DNA of 64,000 nucleotides, from NCBI RefSeq assembly GCF_000213175.1, contig NW_009799104.1:3002730-3066729 (forward strand), given 5' to 3'. Every line of letters begins with the position of its first letter. Positions within the stretch are counted from its first letter, which is position 1. Source of the DNA: Neurospora tetrasperma FGSC 2508 (lineage: Eukaryota > Ascomycota > Sordariomycetes > Sordariales > Sordariaceae). A program made the position numbers and the translations under genes. The notes under the pieces were generated by a model. The model saw nothing but the letters and a program-made list of their open reading frames with translations, did no database searches and had not been told where the DNA came from. Below, piece after piece: positions 1-13,450 of the stretch.

Positions 1-3000
1 ATAGCACAGTTGCTTGCTCAGGTACTTGGTTCCCTATTGAACTGATGACGACGAAAATAAAAAACGAACGACTCTAACCAAACCCAGCCCAGCCCAGCCC
101 AGCCTCTTTTCCGGGCGCGCGCGTGCAAGCGCTGTAACGATATGACCAAAACTTTTTGTGATCTCTTCCTTCTTGAATAAAGACAGCCAAAAGACAAGAG
201 TGGGAGTATGAACACACGACAGACAACGCGCCAATGAGATGAGAAGAAAATGTCCGACATAAACACACAACCACATCCAGCTCTGACGCATGGTTAGCGG
301 TGAAGAGGCTTGCAGGAGCACACATATTCTGTAACTCGCAGCCGCAACTCGTATAAGTTCTCTTCATCTGTAAAGACAGGAAGGGGGGAGAAAAGATGAA
401 GCGGCCAGATTGGAGACCATGGGCTGTCGAGAAAGGAGAAGAAGACGAGAATAAGCAGGATGGCCAGTTACTCTTCGTATGCTGTGTCGCGCAAAGATGG
501 ACAACTCGGCAGACTCGGCTAGAATGTCTCATCGGGCGCTTGCAGTCGACAACGAGACGAGAGGGTAGAAGGTGGAGAGTGAAGAACATGGTCTGTGGTC
601 TCGGCTGTGTGGGTGATGTTGTGAACAGCGCATTCCAACGGCTGCCACCACGGGGATTCCACACCGACTGGCGACAAGGAGGTAAAGGGTGTTATGCGCC
701 TTCCCGTATGTGTGTCTCATTCATACAACCCTGGCGCCACACGTAGGTAAGCATGAATTTCAAAGCGATGGTGCCGCCAGTGATCTGCTGATGGTGGTGA
801 GGGGTTCTTCTTCTCTTATGAAACCCCAAATAGAAAGAAGATGGATTGGTGTTTGTGCAAGTGCATGTACCAACCTCTGAAATGGATTTGTGGATGGATG
901 GATAGACGGAAGGATGATTGGTAGATAAAACTCTCGTCACCATGCTACTGACAGCAACTAGCCGTTGGCCAAAGAGGCTCGCGCGGGCTGCAAGGGGAAT
1001 ATCTGCCTTGTCCCATCTTGCGTCGTGCTTCTCCGCCCTTCGCCGAAAAAGAAGGGTAGGAATCCCGCATTCTCACAGTCTGGTACATTCACTGTGCTGC
1101 TCCCGCGCTGGTTGCAGTTGGTGGGGGTTGATGTGTGTTTATGGCGGTGATGCCCATAGCAACGGGTTCAAGCTTAACCCTTTTCTTACCCACCCTTTTC
1201 CTCCATAGAGGTACCCACCACTTCGCAAACGCCTTACTTGCTTTTCGGTCCCCCTTTATGATTTCTTGGATGCGGTTCTTGCATACCTGCCCCTGGGCGT
1301 GGGGGGCGTCATCCCGTGGTGGCCTTACCCACCTCTTCCCCGGAGTTCCTTCGTGCAAGGTCCCGCCCGTAAGCAGGAAAGAATAAGCAAAAGGAACGGG
1401 GACAAAAGTTGGGGGAGGGTAATGAAACAAGGCGTTAAGGCCTGATGAGGCTCTTGAGAAGACTCATATATCTTCAATGTACTTCCCCTACCTCCGTTCT
1501 TGTTGCCTTCCACTAGCGTATCTTTCCTTGTCATACTTCACATTTTTATTCTCTTTCCCGCCGGATGCTAGAAAGAATACCGCACTACCCGGCCGTCGGA
1601 AGGTACCGACATGCCGGTGAGACACTAGTTTATGTAGGTGTGAATATTTGGAGTCTTCTGCTTGGCTGATGGGGCAACAAGCCCCTGATTGGTTGTACAA
1701 AGACTTACAGCAAAAGACTTGTTTCGATGCTGTTTAGAGGTGGTGTAACAACAGATGTGTGGGTTGTTTACTTGTTTTGAACCTTTGACATAGCTTTATG
1801 CCACTCCCCCCTCCAGTTCCCTCGCCCCCAGTCCACTTCACACAAGTTAGGGAATCAGGAAAGACTGAACCCGATGACGATCTACGTTGGAAGCCGATAT
1901 CGCAAAAGGCAGTTGCTCGGGCTCTCTAGAGATGTCCTACCCGTGGCTTGCTCAGTGTAATAACATGCCCCCTCTTGTGATACCAGAACTATTTGCAGCA
2001 TAGAGCGTCTTATGTCGTAGGTTAACCACTAGATTTGACGGTACGGGTAGATCGCCGCCCTCATTAAGCGAAGTTTGCTTATCATAACCATCATGGCTTA
2101 TTCCCGTGGTCAACTTACGACTGTTGACTCATATGACTCCTGAGTCTTGCTCATGCATGCTGCTAGATTGGGCTCCAAATGTTGGGCCAGGTTATGCGCA
2201 AGCAAAGGTTCTTTGCTAGGTGAAATGAAAATCCTTAGCTGAGGTTGCGTAAGTGGCGATATGAAGTCTTGGTAGTTCGTCGTGCTAGGCGGGAACAGGA
2301 GTGTATTCAGTGAGGTTCGATGTACTCCGAACTGATGCCATCCTTTAGATTTTATGTCGATAGCAATACTTCATCTTCGGTTCCTCACATGTGCCAGTTC
2401 GTACCTTGCCTTCACTTGCGCTTAGCGAAGTCAAAGATTTGGGATGACCGACCAGGTTATCCCAGTGCAACAAGGGCAATATTGGTACCATGACCCAATC
2501 TGGTGTCCATGTCCCTGCGCTATTCACGTGCCAGAAAGATTGGGTTTGCAATATGAGCCCATGTTTGCTTCCGTATTGAACCACAAGCTAGCCTTTGCCC
2601 ACTTGGCATTGCAACTTCTTGTGCCTCGTAGCACAAAGGAGGCCAGTCCACCACCTGGACCCGTCTCGGCTAGATAAATGGCCACGCCCACAAGACATTC
2701 GTGGCCGGAAGAAAAGAAACGGAAATCCCAGATTGTGTAATCGAAGACTTGTGCACAACTTTGTCTTTTGCAGGTTCTAGGCGTTTCTTGCTCCAATGCA
2801 GTTAGTGAACGAAGTTCTAATAGCTCAACTATCGTATCAGTGGACATGGGCTAATTGGTGTGAACGATCGTAGACTCTTATGCAACGACTTATTGATAAA
2901 CAAAGCAATGCTTTTGACTAAAACACAAGGATGGATAAAATGGAGAGAAATGAACCCTTGGGATATCTGCGACCATGTGAAGTGTCACCGTAACATATCG

Positions 3001-3416
3001 TGGAATGAAAGGCAAGAGTGACTGAAAAGAGGTATTCCTCATGTAGCAGTGCGGTTTCTGACAACCGTTCTGCAAATTTGCCCATTGACCCGATTAACCC
3101 ATAACCTGTGCCCCTGACCCAACGCCGAGGGATTCTCTATCTTGAGCTTTCCCATCTTTCTGCTACCCGCAGTGGCCTATATACCCCCCTCAACAACGCC
3201 TAGAGATATGAAATTCATGAACGGAAATAAAGACAAGGCTGGTACTGAATAACAAGCCTCGCTTGCTTGCTGGAAGATCGGACTGAAATAACGTCTGATT
3301 GGTTCAGCCATGCTGTCGCCACCCATGCTTGATGATGACCGGGACATAGGAGAGATTTGTTTGCCATGATTTTCGCATGAACGGCCGGGAATGTTCGATC
3401 ATGTGAACCACAAAGC
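1..3416. other. Intergenic region without a supportable gene
   Basis: Open frames here are short, overlap on both strands and show no recognisable family motif or consistent codon bias. A CAGCC-type pentanucleotide repeat lies near 82-104. The left part is rich in C+T/A+G runs of the kind seen in Neurospora UTRs and may include the transcribed flank of a gene outside the window. I saw no tRNA or 5S rRNA signature. Confidence 0.6.
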
Positions 3417-4535
3417 TTAGAGAGACTTCTCAAGCATGATCAAGTCTTTGAACCCGTTTTTCCAGTTCTTGGACTGTTCGGGAGTCGGCCTTGGGAGAGG
3501 GCTTCTGCAGTAGCCACCGTAGCCTGCCCACTTTTCTAAACCAGCCTTGACTCCAACAACGCCGCCCTGGATGGCAGTCCAATCGCCTTGCGAAACGACT
3601 TCCTGCATCTCCTGGGCCTCGGTGTGCTTTCCTTGATTCCAAAGCTCGATGGTCTTGGTGCATGCTTTGGGAGCAATATTGGCAAGACCTGCGAGGATTC
3701 CATGTCCACCTGCGGCCAGGGCCTGGATAGAAAAGTCGGCAGAGCCAGCGAGGACCAAGAAGTCGGGATTCTTAGGATCGTATTCCTTTGACAACTTGCG
3801 AGTACCCGCGACTACACGGTTCAGCTTGCCGGTGTTGCCGCAAGTCAGCTTCACACCAACGATATTTGGGTGCTGAGCAAGCTGCACGATAATATCCGAC
3901 GACATGTCCATGCCGTTGACGGCCCCTGGATAGTTGTAGATAATGATCGGGATGGGCGAAGCATCGGCAACTGCGTTGAAGAACTCGAGGATGGTCTGGG
4001 ACGAAGGAGCGAACAGAGGCGCGTAGTAGGATGGTGGGAGGACAAGTGCGTAATCTCCTCCAGCTTGCCATGCTTGACGGCAGAGTAGGACTGCCTCTCT
4101 GGTGCTTTGGGCGCCACAGCCGACAATAATAGGCATTTGAGAGAAACCGGCTTCGTTAAGTGCTTTTCTGGTGGTTGCCGTGACGACTTGTCGTTCGGAG
4201 TGGGTGAGGTGGACGGCTTCTCCGTTGGAACCCTGAGTGGCTAGGCCTGTAATTCCGGCGCGAGCTAAACGAACGGCATGATGGGCAATGGTAACGGTGT
4301 CAACGTCTTCTGTTTCCTTGTCAAAAAAGCACATCGTCGGGACATAGACGCCGGGGACAAGGGGTCGCTTGACGTGAGAAACGGGTGCGTCCAGGGTGCT
4401 GCTGTCGTATGAGCTGCCCAGCTCAGCTGTCAGGTCCTCAACTGTGAGACTAGATGACCCCGAGGATTGGAGAGTCATTCTGTTGAAGCCGTTGGTGAAG
4501 TTTTCGGCCGGTGATGAGTCGTTGTGGGGAGCCAT
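3417..4535 (-). CDS. Dihydrodipicolinate synthase (DapA/HOGA)-family aldolase
   Basis: Single-exon gene of 372 residues, a class I aldolase of the DHDPS/N-acetylneuraminate lyase superfamily. Family landmarks are in order: the substrate-carboxylate loop GSNGE (102-106), the catalytic Tyr in IYNYPG (Tyr200), and the Schiff-base Lys in GVKLT (Lys229). After these comes a Gly/Ala-rich barrel half (GSADF, GGHGILAGLANI). An N-terminal extension of about 55 residues, rich in Ser, Thr and Asp, precedes the barrel; it does not look like a clear secretion signal. Fungi make lysine by the aminoadipate route, so a true DapA role is unlikely. More plausible reactions are a 4-hydroxy-2-oxoglutarate aldolase or a 2-keto-3-deoxy sugar-acid aldolase as in galacturonate catabolism. 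That choice is inference, since the substrate cannot be read from sequence. The start is the first ATG of the frame, and the stop follows Lys-Ser-Leu. Confidence 0.88.
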   Translation of the reverse strand: MAPHNDSSPAENFTNGFNRMTLQSSGSSSLTVEDLTAELGSSYDSSTLDAPVSHVKRPLVPGVYVPTMCFFDKETEDVDTVTIAHHAVRLARAGITGLATQGSNGEAVHLTHSERQVVTATTRKALNEAGFSQMPIIVGCGAQSTREAVLLCRQAWQAGGDYALVLPPSYYAPLFAPSSQTILEFFNAVADASPIPIIIYNYPGAVNGMDMSSDIIVQLAQHPNIVGVKLTCGNTGKLNRVVAGTRKLSKEYDPKNPDFLVLAGSADFSIQALAAGGHGILAGLANIAPKACTKTIELWNQGKHTEAQEMQEVVSQGDWTAIQGGVVGVKAGLEKWAGYGGYCRSPLPRPTPEQSKNWKNGFKDLIMLEKSL

Positions 4536-7500
4536 GTTGATTGAGACTTGGAATATGGAGATGATGGAAATATCGGGGGCTTTCTAGGATGTACGACCTA
4601 AGTAGTGCGAGGTGGACAAAGACAGAAGGGTGGAGGGCAATGAAAGTCAGCTCGTTTGAATTATGGGAGAGCGGAGTGGTTGATATTTGTACTAAGAGGA
4701 ATGGGAAGATGGAACCAGGATGGAAAGAGAAAAGTCCCAAGCAAGGGAGAAGAAAGGTGTATAGGCTGACTACCGTCTACACTAGAGGAAGGAAACAGCG
4801 GGGATGATGACGGTTAGTGATAACCGTGGGCAAGTACCAAAGGCGGTGACGGAAAAAGTACCCATTATTCTATGCCAATGTCGTTTCAGTTCTTGTCGTT
4901 CTTGATCTTGTCCGCTTGGGATGATTTACGCTGGTGACGCTACTCCAGTGGACGCCTGCTCAAAACTGGAGCCAAAGACCCATCGCCGCCCACGCCGAAC
5001 GACGGACATGGAGACGGGCAAGCAAGCTGAGGGCCAGAGGTCGTGGAGTGGTGAGGAATGGGACCTTCTGATTCGTGCAAAAGGGAAGAAGAACGGCCAA
5101 AGTATACAGTGCGGCCACTTTTGTTCTCTCTTTGATCTCCAAACTTTTGAGCGACGTTGTTTTCGGCCCCGTCTTGCGGATTTTGAGAAGAGGCACGACC
5201 CATATACGACAGGGGTGCAATTCCCAGGATCCCGTCTGTGGTGGACGGTGATAGTGTGGGGGTTAGCCTGACAGGCCAGCTTCGTCGACAAGGGTTACCC
5301 CGAGTTACCCCATTGTTGCCCCATGATGGGTAAGGAGGCTAGCCAAGAAATCTCACACTAGACCAGGAGGGGTACTGTACTTGTAGTGCATGTAACTGCT
5401 TACCCGTCGATGTCGTGAATCAGCGCGATATTCTTGGACAGGAGCTTCGTCAGACCTCCCAAACGGGTCGAGAGATGCTGGTGACGTCTTGTGTGGAAGA
5501 TATTCCTTTGCTTATGCCATCATCAGGCCCGGTAGACATCCCAGCAGGCCTAATTGGGTGTCTAGGCCGAACATTATCTGGTGTGGAATTGCCTAGTTGT
5601 TCAAGTTAATGCCCTCGGCTGATACACACCTAGTAATCATCTGAGGCTACAGATGTTAGCCGAGTTTCAAAGCAGGTGCACGTCAAAACACGTACACCTC
5701 AACCACCAGGTTCATATTGAATTTGTCCACTTGAACATGTTGTTTAGTGAGGTCAGGAAGGCTGCTTCATCTTGAAAAGATGTGGAATCATGACAAAGGG
5801 TATTGTGAGAGGACGTTAGTTGCCGTGCATACGGGTACCTACTATACGCGGGAGCGCGCAAAGAGCGGCGCTCAACTTTTTCTATAACCTTATAAGCATC
5901 TTTTGGCCGAGTCTCGACTAAGTGTCCGCCCGTCGAGTGAGCATGCGGATTTGTACAGCACAACTACCATCTTGGCTTAGGTAAGAGATGACTTGACAAT
6001 GGCAAGGCCATAGCTTCACCAAAGGACTGTTCGGCCAGGACTTTGGCTCCAAGGCAATGGGCCAAGGTAGATGAAGGTGAAGACTGGGCCACGAGAGGCT
6101 CAGTCGACGCTCTTCTGTGCGATACCTTCACAAGATGCACTTGACATCAGCGCTCAGCGGGCCATACCGTCTTTCTCTTCTCATGCCCCGTTCCGCAACT
6201 GGCGGTCAGTCATCCGGGCCGGGAGGCTTGATCGGGTATAGAGAAATGTTTGGTGACACAAATCACGGCCTGCCAACAACGGCCTGCTTCATAAGGATGT
6301 GGTTTGTCAGTAATCGAACATGACGGGCGTTAGGGCGGGCTAGCGCCACAAAGTAGCCATTGGCAGGGTGTTTGCGTGGCAATTAATGGGACAAGAAGAG
6401 GTACAGACCCTACAGGTACTTGTCAGGTGATGTTCTGAAGGTTGATATAGGTAGTCGTTTTGACGGTTTCATACATTTGGTGGGCTGCCCGACCTCGTGT
6501 ATCGTGTCTCCCTAGACTTCGTGCCCCAAGCGTTTTGCAACGGTGGTCACGTCATTGCCAGCCTTCCGGCTACTGCGTGCTGTGCTCCCGAGAGCTTCCA
6601 TAAGGTTTCGATATGCGAAGAGATGTTGGCCTAGCCAATGAGAGCACGCTAGGAGGGTTACGCCTACGCTGGCGAGCCAGACGTTGTGAGGCTTAACCTG
6701 TTCCTATCTAGAATGAAAGGTTAATTTGTGATGGCGCACTCTCTCACTAGTGTGGCCTCGACTGGGAATATCGCCCGAACGTCTCTTTCTCTGAGAAATT
6801 ATTGCGCGTGGAGCGGCAGCGAGAGTCCAGTTCGGGTTGGTCAAGGACGTTTTGGTGGGCGTACTCGCGTTGTCAATGGTTGGCGTGGAAGGCAGTGGAG
6901 GGGCAGGTGACCTTTTGGCATGTCTTTTTCTGGCCACTCAGAATGCGCGTGTCGCGGCCTGCGTTGAACAGGCCAACAGGGGAGGAAACGGCAGCATTCA
7001 CGAGTGACCTGGAAGAGCTGGCTTGCTGCTGCTTTGTCTGCTTGTCTGCGTGTTCCCACTTAGAGACTGCATGGCGAGGTTGATTGCTATGGAAGTTGTG
7101 CGAAATTAGCAATGTGCAAAGAAATGGAAGACTGGTACTTGAACGAGGCCCGGTTGATGAGCCCGGCTTACCTTGGCAAGCTGCCATGGTCTTGAGCTGG
7201 AGGTCGAAGACTTGGGGATTAAACATTAGTCGTGATTGGCACGCGAAAGCATGTCGAATGGAGGATGACCGCCAGCACGTCTTCTTCAAAGAACTGTGTC
7301 GGATGTGGACGGACAACGTAAGACATGGAAGACCGGCCGGATAGAGTCCAGGGACATGGAGTCACAGACAGATTCGACTTTTGAGTCGTCTTGCTCCAAG
7401 TTGCTCGGTCTGCCTGACGGCGAGCAAAAGGAGAAAAAAAAAAAAAAAAAAAACAATCGAATTTTTGTCGCTTCCACTTCAGTTGTCGATTGGAAGACCG

Positions 7501-10276
7501 CGCGCGGCAGGTGCCCTCTGCTGAGTACCTTCCTTCTTTACACCCGCCAGAGAAAGAGCCGCCCGGGTTGTTGCTGAGCGAACGAGTGGCAGATTGACAT
7601 TCGGGTCGATCCCATTTGTCGATATCAGCGAGCGAGCTCACACTGCCCTCGCGCCTTCCTTCCTCCCACGACTGGACCATGGATGGCATCTCTGCCCCTG
7701 GCCTTGAAACTCCCGAGTGGAGGTTCCGGCAGCTTGGGTCTACCATTACAGTCCAATTTTTGGTAGGTACCTGATGTACAGGTACCTCTACGGATTGGGG
7801 AGTGGACGGTTGCCGCCGCGGGACTCCTCGGCGACTTCCTGGCGAGGCAGTGGGGGTTTTCTGGAGTACCTAGGTATCTTAGATAGTGCGCTGATAGGTA
7901 GTTCGGGTCTTGTGTACAGCAAACGCTAACACGCTCCGGCTGATGATTACCGAGTCGTAGCACGGCGACGTGGGCGGGAATGTGACCGCGTCCAACACGG
8001 TGGAAATGGGAATCCAATGTCTTCATAAATAAGTCACAACGGAAGCCGACCAGCTGACCTGGACACATCGATGCGCTGGGAGGCAAAGTGTCGAATTCTC
8101 TGTATCGTGTCACCTTGTGAATGAGCGTTCTACTATGGTGAGATGGGTAAGTTTAACCCGTGGATCAGGTCGTCGAACACACGGTGCTCACGAAGCTTTG
8201 GCTATGGTGGTCCGTGCAAGATACCTGACAAGGGGGTTTTACTTTTGCTCGCAACCGCAGTACCTTGCCTAAGCGGGATACGTACCCCACTACGGCACAT
8301 CTGGGGCGGGCCCCCGGACAAACGAATTGCGGAGTGCAGAAACCACCAAAATGTCAAGAATTAAAAAAAATAAAAGAAAGTGCGGAGAAAGAGCCAACAA
8401 ACTTCGTTAGGTTCAATTGGCAAAATGTACTTGTACCTCCGTCGTTGAAAATGGACGGTGAGCACTGTGCCAAGGTCGTCGACGATAAATATCCACAGCG
8501 AATGCCTCCTTGTAGGTACCGTACATATACTGTGCACCGTCGTTACTGCTAGCAAACCACGCACGCATTACTATACTTGGTGTAAACATAATTCGGCCAC
8601 CTTTCACCTAGGAACAGGTCGCGTGACTGGAATATCGTGGTCTAGGCTAAAATTAATTTGAAACCATTCCGATGCTGACACTCTCACAGCCTCGGATCTG
8701 TGAAGCCCGACGGGGAAGGACCAGTGTGTTCTGTTGGCAGCTTGAGAGAGCAGAAGTAGGTTTTGACGTGTGTTCAGAGCATCCTGCAATACTGTGTGCT
8801 GCCTTTGCGGGACTGCGATGCATCGATGGCATGGCATGGTCTGGTCATTGGTCACACAGCATCACCGACTTCAGGCGTGATGAAGATGAAACACTTTTCC
8901 CTCCTCCTAGAGGCGTCTCTTTGGGCCCCAGTCCAGTCGATCGGCATTCCTCAAAGAGCGCAGAAGCTACCGTGGTGGACAATCCCAGCAGCAGCCGGAC
9001 AGCGGGGTTGACGAGACCCCCACGTTCACTTGTCCCCATCGTTTGTGATATACAGTGCCCGGAACCGCCCGGTGCTGTAGAAGCTCGTCAACCTTGCCTT
9101 TGTCTATTCCCTTGTCTTGGGCACACTTGGAAAATGGTGATGGGTTTTGGGTCAGGGCCATTGACTGATCCCATATCATCCGTAAAGACAATAACGTCGT
9201 GGGACAGTGGTTCGGTTCCGACGTAGGTAGTCTGCTACAAGTCACCTTCCAATCACCGACAAGCTCAAGGCCGTACGTCTACACTCAGCTGTAGACAGTA
9301 TACTTACAACCAAATGCAACGACACATCGGCGTATGCAAGCCACTGGCGCGGCTAGACCTAACAAGGCTTGATGCACTGCATGTCTCTTGGTGAGAGCCT
9401 TTGTGTTGGGACCGAAAATGCACCTTGGGATCTGGCTCTGACTGTGCGGTTGAGGTACGGGTAAACTACGGATGAGGTGACTGAAAATGGCGTCCAAGCG
9501 GGATCTTGGATCCGAAATGGATGGCCGAGGGACAAGTTGAGGTTGATGTCAAGTCAAAGGCGGGCAAAGGGGTCTGTGCTTCAGCTTGTACTATGGTAAT
9601 TGAAATGGATGGATATATCACTTCAACTACCTCATTTTACTGTTAGATCCTTAGCAAGAGGTGCCTTGCTGCTAACCGTACTTGATGATCTTGGGGTCAG
9701 AACTGCGGTGCTTCTGTTAGTGCTTGATAGATCACTCACGTCACTAGATCCCAGCTGATAGGCTATGGAGCTTGCGCACCGGCCAAGCAGATCCAACGCA
9801 ACTTCCAACGTCACTTCAACTTCGGTGTCGTTCTTCCTCGTGTCAACTCGACGGAAATTCAATACGGCAACTGAATTCTCAACTTGACATTTTCTTCAAT
9901 TTCCTATGTTGTACCTTTCACGACATAGATTTCTCAATCGGTTCCCTCTCGTTCTGCCACGCAATTGATCAGCGCCTTGTCACCTTACGATCGTCTCGCT
10001 CTTCATGATCCGTCCCCCTCTCCACCCACTTTGACGCCGACGACGTTGTTCCTTTACCAACTGCGCTCCAGGAGGTCGTGTCCCGGAACTTCAAGTCCGC
10101 CCACCCCTAGACACTGACAAAATGTGGAATTTGCCGTCTACTTCACTCCTCAACCGTCCCCCATCACATCACTTCAACTTCCCCGCAATTTTCCTTTGCC
10201 GTTTCCCCACTGTCCACGCATCACGCCCCTACCGTCCCCCTTATTTCCGTCAGGCACTTCACTCGGTCAAGATATC

Positions 10277-10387
10277 ATGTCGCACCCAAAGCGGCCACTG
10301 GCAACCGAAGACGTGCCGAGATTTGTCGAGCTGCTACTAGCTGACCAGCCCTCGGTCCGTATAGGTAGCTCTTGGCGCAACCAATAG
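10277..10387 (+). other. Short ORF behind a promoter-like leader, possible gene fragment
   Basis: An ATG at 10277 opens a 36-codon frame starting MSHPKRPLATEDVPRF. It follows about 300 nt of C/T-rich DNA that looks like a Neurospora 5' leader. The composition of the peptide is protein-like, but I could not extend it convincingly. The splice options I tried run into stop codons. A second protein-like open stretch occurs at about 10485-10675 (+) and ends at a TGA. It may be the broken start of a lost gene, a small peptide, or chance. No family was recognised. Confidence 0.2.
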
Positions 10388-11949
10388 CGTGGCAGGTGCT
10401 GCTAGATATTGGTCACGGTCAGTTCTCCCCAAGTCTTGTGTAGCACTCCTTAATAACCACGTCTAGCCACTACCTAGAAAATAGCCTCCCCACTCAGCCT
10501 CTGAGATATCGACGCGACAAGGCAGCCACGGGCTGAAGCTTGAACCCGTCATTGCCCCCGACTCGATATCGAACGTTCCTGCGCATACCGACAGGGCCAA
10601 GAGTAGAGATGCCCAAGTGTACTTGACCATAACAGGGTCAACCTGTAGAATGCTCACTCTCTCGCATAACCGCAGTTGATCCTCTCACCGATGATTTTCA
10701 AAGTCTACGGACAAGAGCAAGGCGAACGGGTCCGGGACCATCGCAGTAGCCGTTCCGCCTCTTGACATGGTCAAAGACGCGAGCAGTCAAAAGTCCTCCA
10801 CGTGGCGGACATGCTCCCCGCGAAAGCCCCCAGCGGCCAAGGTACAACAAGCCCCAGGGTCATCTATAATCCAATCAAGTGGTATCGGCCAGACCCCATG
10901 TAGGAGGCTCAAACTGTTACACCAACCATATTTGCATCCTATCAACGGGTTCGACATTCGCTGTTCCCCTAGCGTCGGCAACAGCCGCTGTTGTTTGACC
11001 TGCTGGACTTGTCATGTATCATGCAATTCTCTGGTTTGGCGCCACCGCCAGCTTGTCCAATGAAGCACATTTTGGATGTAGTTGATGGCATGGCTCAGGC
11101 TGCTGATCAGCACACACTTCATATCAAGCCGAGTTCTGCTCAGCCAGCCAAAAGCATGACTCGATCAGGCATATACTATAGCATCATGACACCACCTCAT
11201 AAGTATGGCAGTAGTCAGCAAGACGGAAGACATTGATGTGGCAGGTAAGCTCCCAAACAATGTCTCACCACCCAAGAGTTTGGCAGCAACGACTTCCCAC
11301 CTTCACAGCGACTTGCATATTTCGGTCATCTGACGGCAAAAGCCAGCCAATCGAGTTCACAGAGGAGGCCCTAACTTTGTGTTCCTCTCCATGTTGGTCA
11401 ATTCGATCAACCCGGTTAAGCCTTAGCCAAGGACTTGGTTGTTGCTGCACGTCAGACTTGCCGCTCCTGGAAGGGAGTGATAGTGTGCACATCGATGAAG
11501 ACCATGACCGGGCGGAGCGGCTAATTTTTTCCCTGATTAAACATACTCGCCGCATCCTGTTCGTAGCTCTATCGCCACGGCTAACCGCTTCGTGGGGGTG
11601 AGATGGTAATGTTTGGAACCTGGTATGTTCCCAGGATATACAGCACACGCTGCATTCCCCCTGTCTTTCTCACACGGTGTGGTACTTGTTACACAGACAT
11701 TCCACTCTTGGACATCCGACGCCGGACTACGCTCAGCAGCAACAAGAATAGATGGCCCAAAGGTTTCTTGCTACTCAAGGCAAATTGCTGGTCATGGCAT
11801 TAATCTCTGGAAGGTGCCAGCGTGGTGATCTACTTCGACTAGCAACTGTCGCCGGATCCGACTCTTGCACATACCTCTACCAAGCACAAATACATCCCGA
11901 GGCGCGCAGACTAGGCCAACAAAACGACCCATCACGAAGCTTCTTTTCC

Positions 11950-12030
11950 TACGATAGTCGGGAATCGATACCCGGGCCTTGATGTGTAGTCTGGATACGT
12001 TGAAAAGCCCTAACCACTTACACCACACAG
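11950..12030 (-). other. tRNA-like relic (A-box and B-box remnants)
   Basis: Read on the minus strand, an A-box-like segment (GTGTAAGTGGTTAGGGC, 12023-12007) is followed at tRNA-like spacing by a B-box-like segment (GGGTATCGATTCCC, near 11973-11960). The B box has one extra base compared with the usual GGTTCGANTCC. The acceptor arms do not pair well. This is not a functional tRNA by eye; more likely it is a decayed tRNA or a tRNA-derived element. Confidence 0.3.
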
Positions 12031-13424
12031 TATAAAGACCGTACCCGGAGATATCCTGCTCTTGAGACCATTCGGCGGAAGCTAACGAGGATTTGGACAA
12101 TCTTCTGTCACCGTGCACACGAGGCGGCCTCGGCAGGGATGGTAGGCGCATTGAGGGGTAAACAGAGAGGCATGTGTTTGAGGGCTTGGCAGAAAAAAAA
12201 GAAGGGAAGTTGAGGTGAGTGTATGAGACGCGGAGAGGAGCTGAAGTTCCATCAATCCAGCATCGTTTGTTACACCGCTCCAGTTTCCGTGCCATCATTG
12301 ACTAACAGGAAACTACTTTGTCGTTTCTGCCATTCTTTACGATTCCGCTCGCCTTCCTTTTGGATAACTCATTGGAGTATTTCCGCGGATAGGGATTGTT
12401 TGCCATACACTTCGGATATTCGATGCCGAACTTTGACGAGTGTCGTTCTCTTGAATACGGTCCAAATTGGAGTTCCAAGAGGGGCTGTGCCTTGGATATC
12501 GAATTTGTATCCCTTCACTTTGGGCCTCATATGTAGGTACCTGACGTGCACACCTCGTGGGCTACCATCGCATAAACTCCTGACCTGACTAGTCTATTCT
12601 TCTCGCGGTACCTCTCCTCTGCAACCTTTATCCACCAATTTCGTTTTTCCTCACAGCAAGATTGCTCCATTTTCCCCATGATTTCATGTGATGTTTTCCC
12701 CATTCCCCTCCTTATTCCCCGCCTTTCTCCATGACAGCTCGAACTGCCGTAACGTTGTGTTCTGCTAGGCATCGCCATCTCGTACGTGATCCGCGATATT
12801 TCCGTCTGCACATGACATGTTATCTTATGCCTAGGTAAATACTACTCATTCAAAGCTTCCTGAGGAGGGACGTCTTGGCTACAACAATCTCGGGATTGAT
12901 CAGGGACCCGGGCAAAGATACCCCACGGAGACGACAATGACAAGAGACAATATTGACCACCACTCGACGATTGAGATGGGGAAATAATTGCGACGACGGT
13001 TACGGGAATTGCACCCCCACTCTTCCCATCGGCTCCCATTGCCTGATACGGACACACAAAGACCCCCAACTTACACTAGCCCCCGCAGTCACAAAACCTC
13101 ATCGACGACGACTAGTGTACGCAACCCTACGGACTCGAAGAAGTCACTTCACCACGTACACACGATCTTTCAGGTCACACGATCGGAGGCCTCCTCCATA
13201 TCATTAGGACTCTTCAGATTTTCTCGGGTTTTGGCTCTTCCGGCATCGCTCATCGAATATCATCATGTGAGATTGATCGTGCTTGCTTATCTTCCATGAT
13301 ATCTCTATCAGATACAGCGCAGTTCATCTAACTATAGTCTAGCAACGTGTTGGAAGAGACCGGGAGCTTGAAATTTGAGAGCTGAGTTCACGCCTTTTCT
13401 TAAGTTTTTAATTAATAAATTTTG

Positions 13425-13450
13425 TTTTTTTTTTTTAAAAAAAAAAAAAA
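13425..13450. repeat. T12A14 perfect palindrome in an AT-rich island
   Basis: Twelve T are followed directly by fourteen A, inside an AT-rich stretch of about 120 nt (13380-13500). The sequence could form a hairpin or exclude nucleosomes. It may also be the remains of a poly(A)-tailed insertion. No flanking target-site duplication is obvious. Confidence 0.6.

Noticed and set aside
8672-9226. 184-codon plus-strand frame in the gene-poor block
   Set aside because: Low-quality composition, overlaps several other frames on both strands, no motif.
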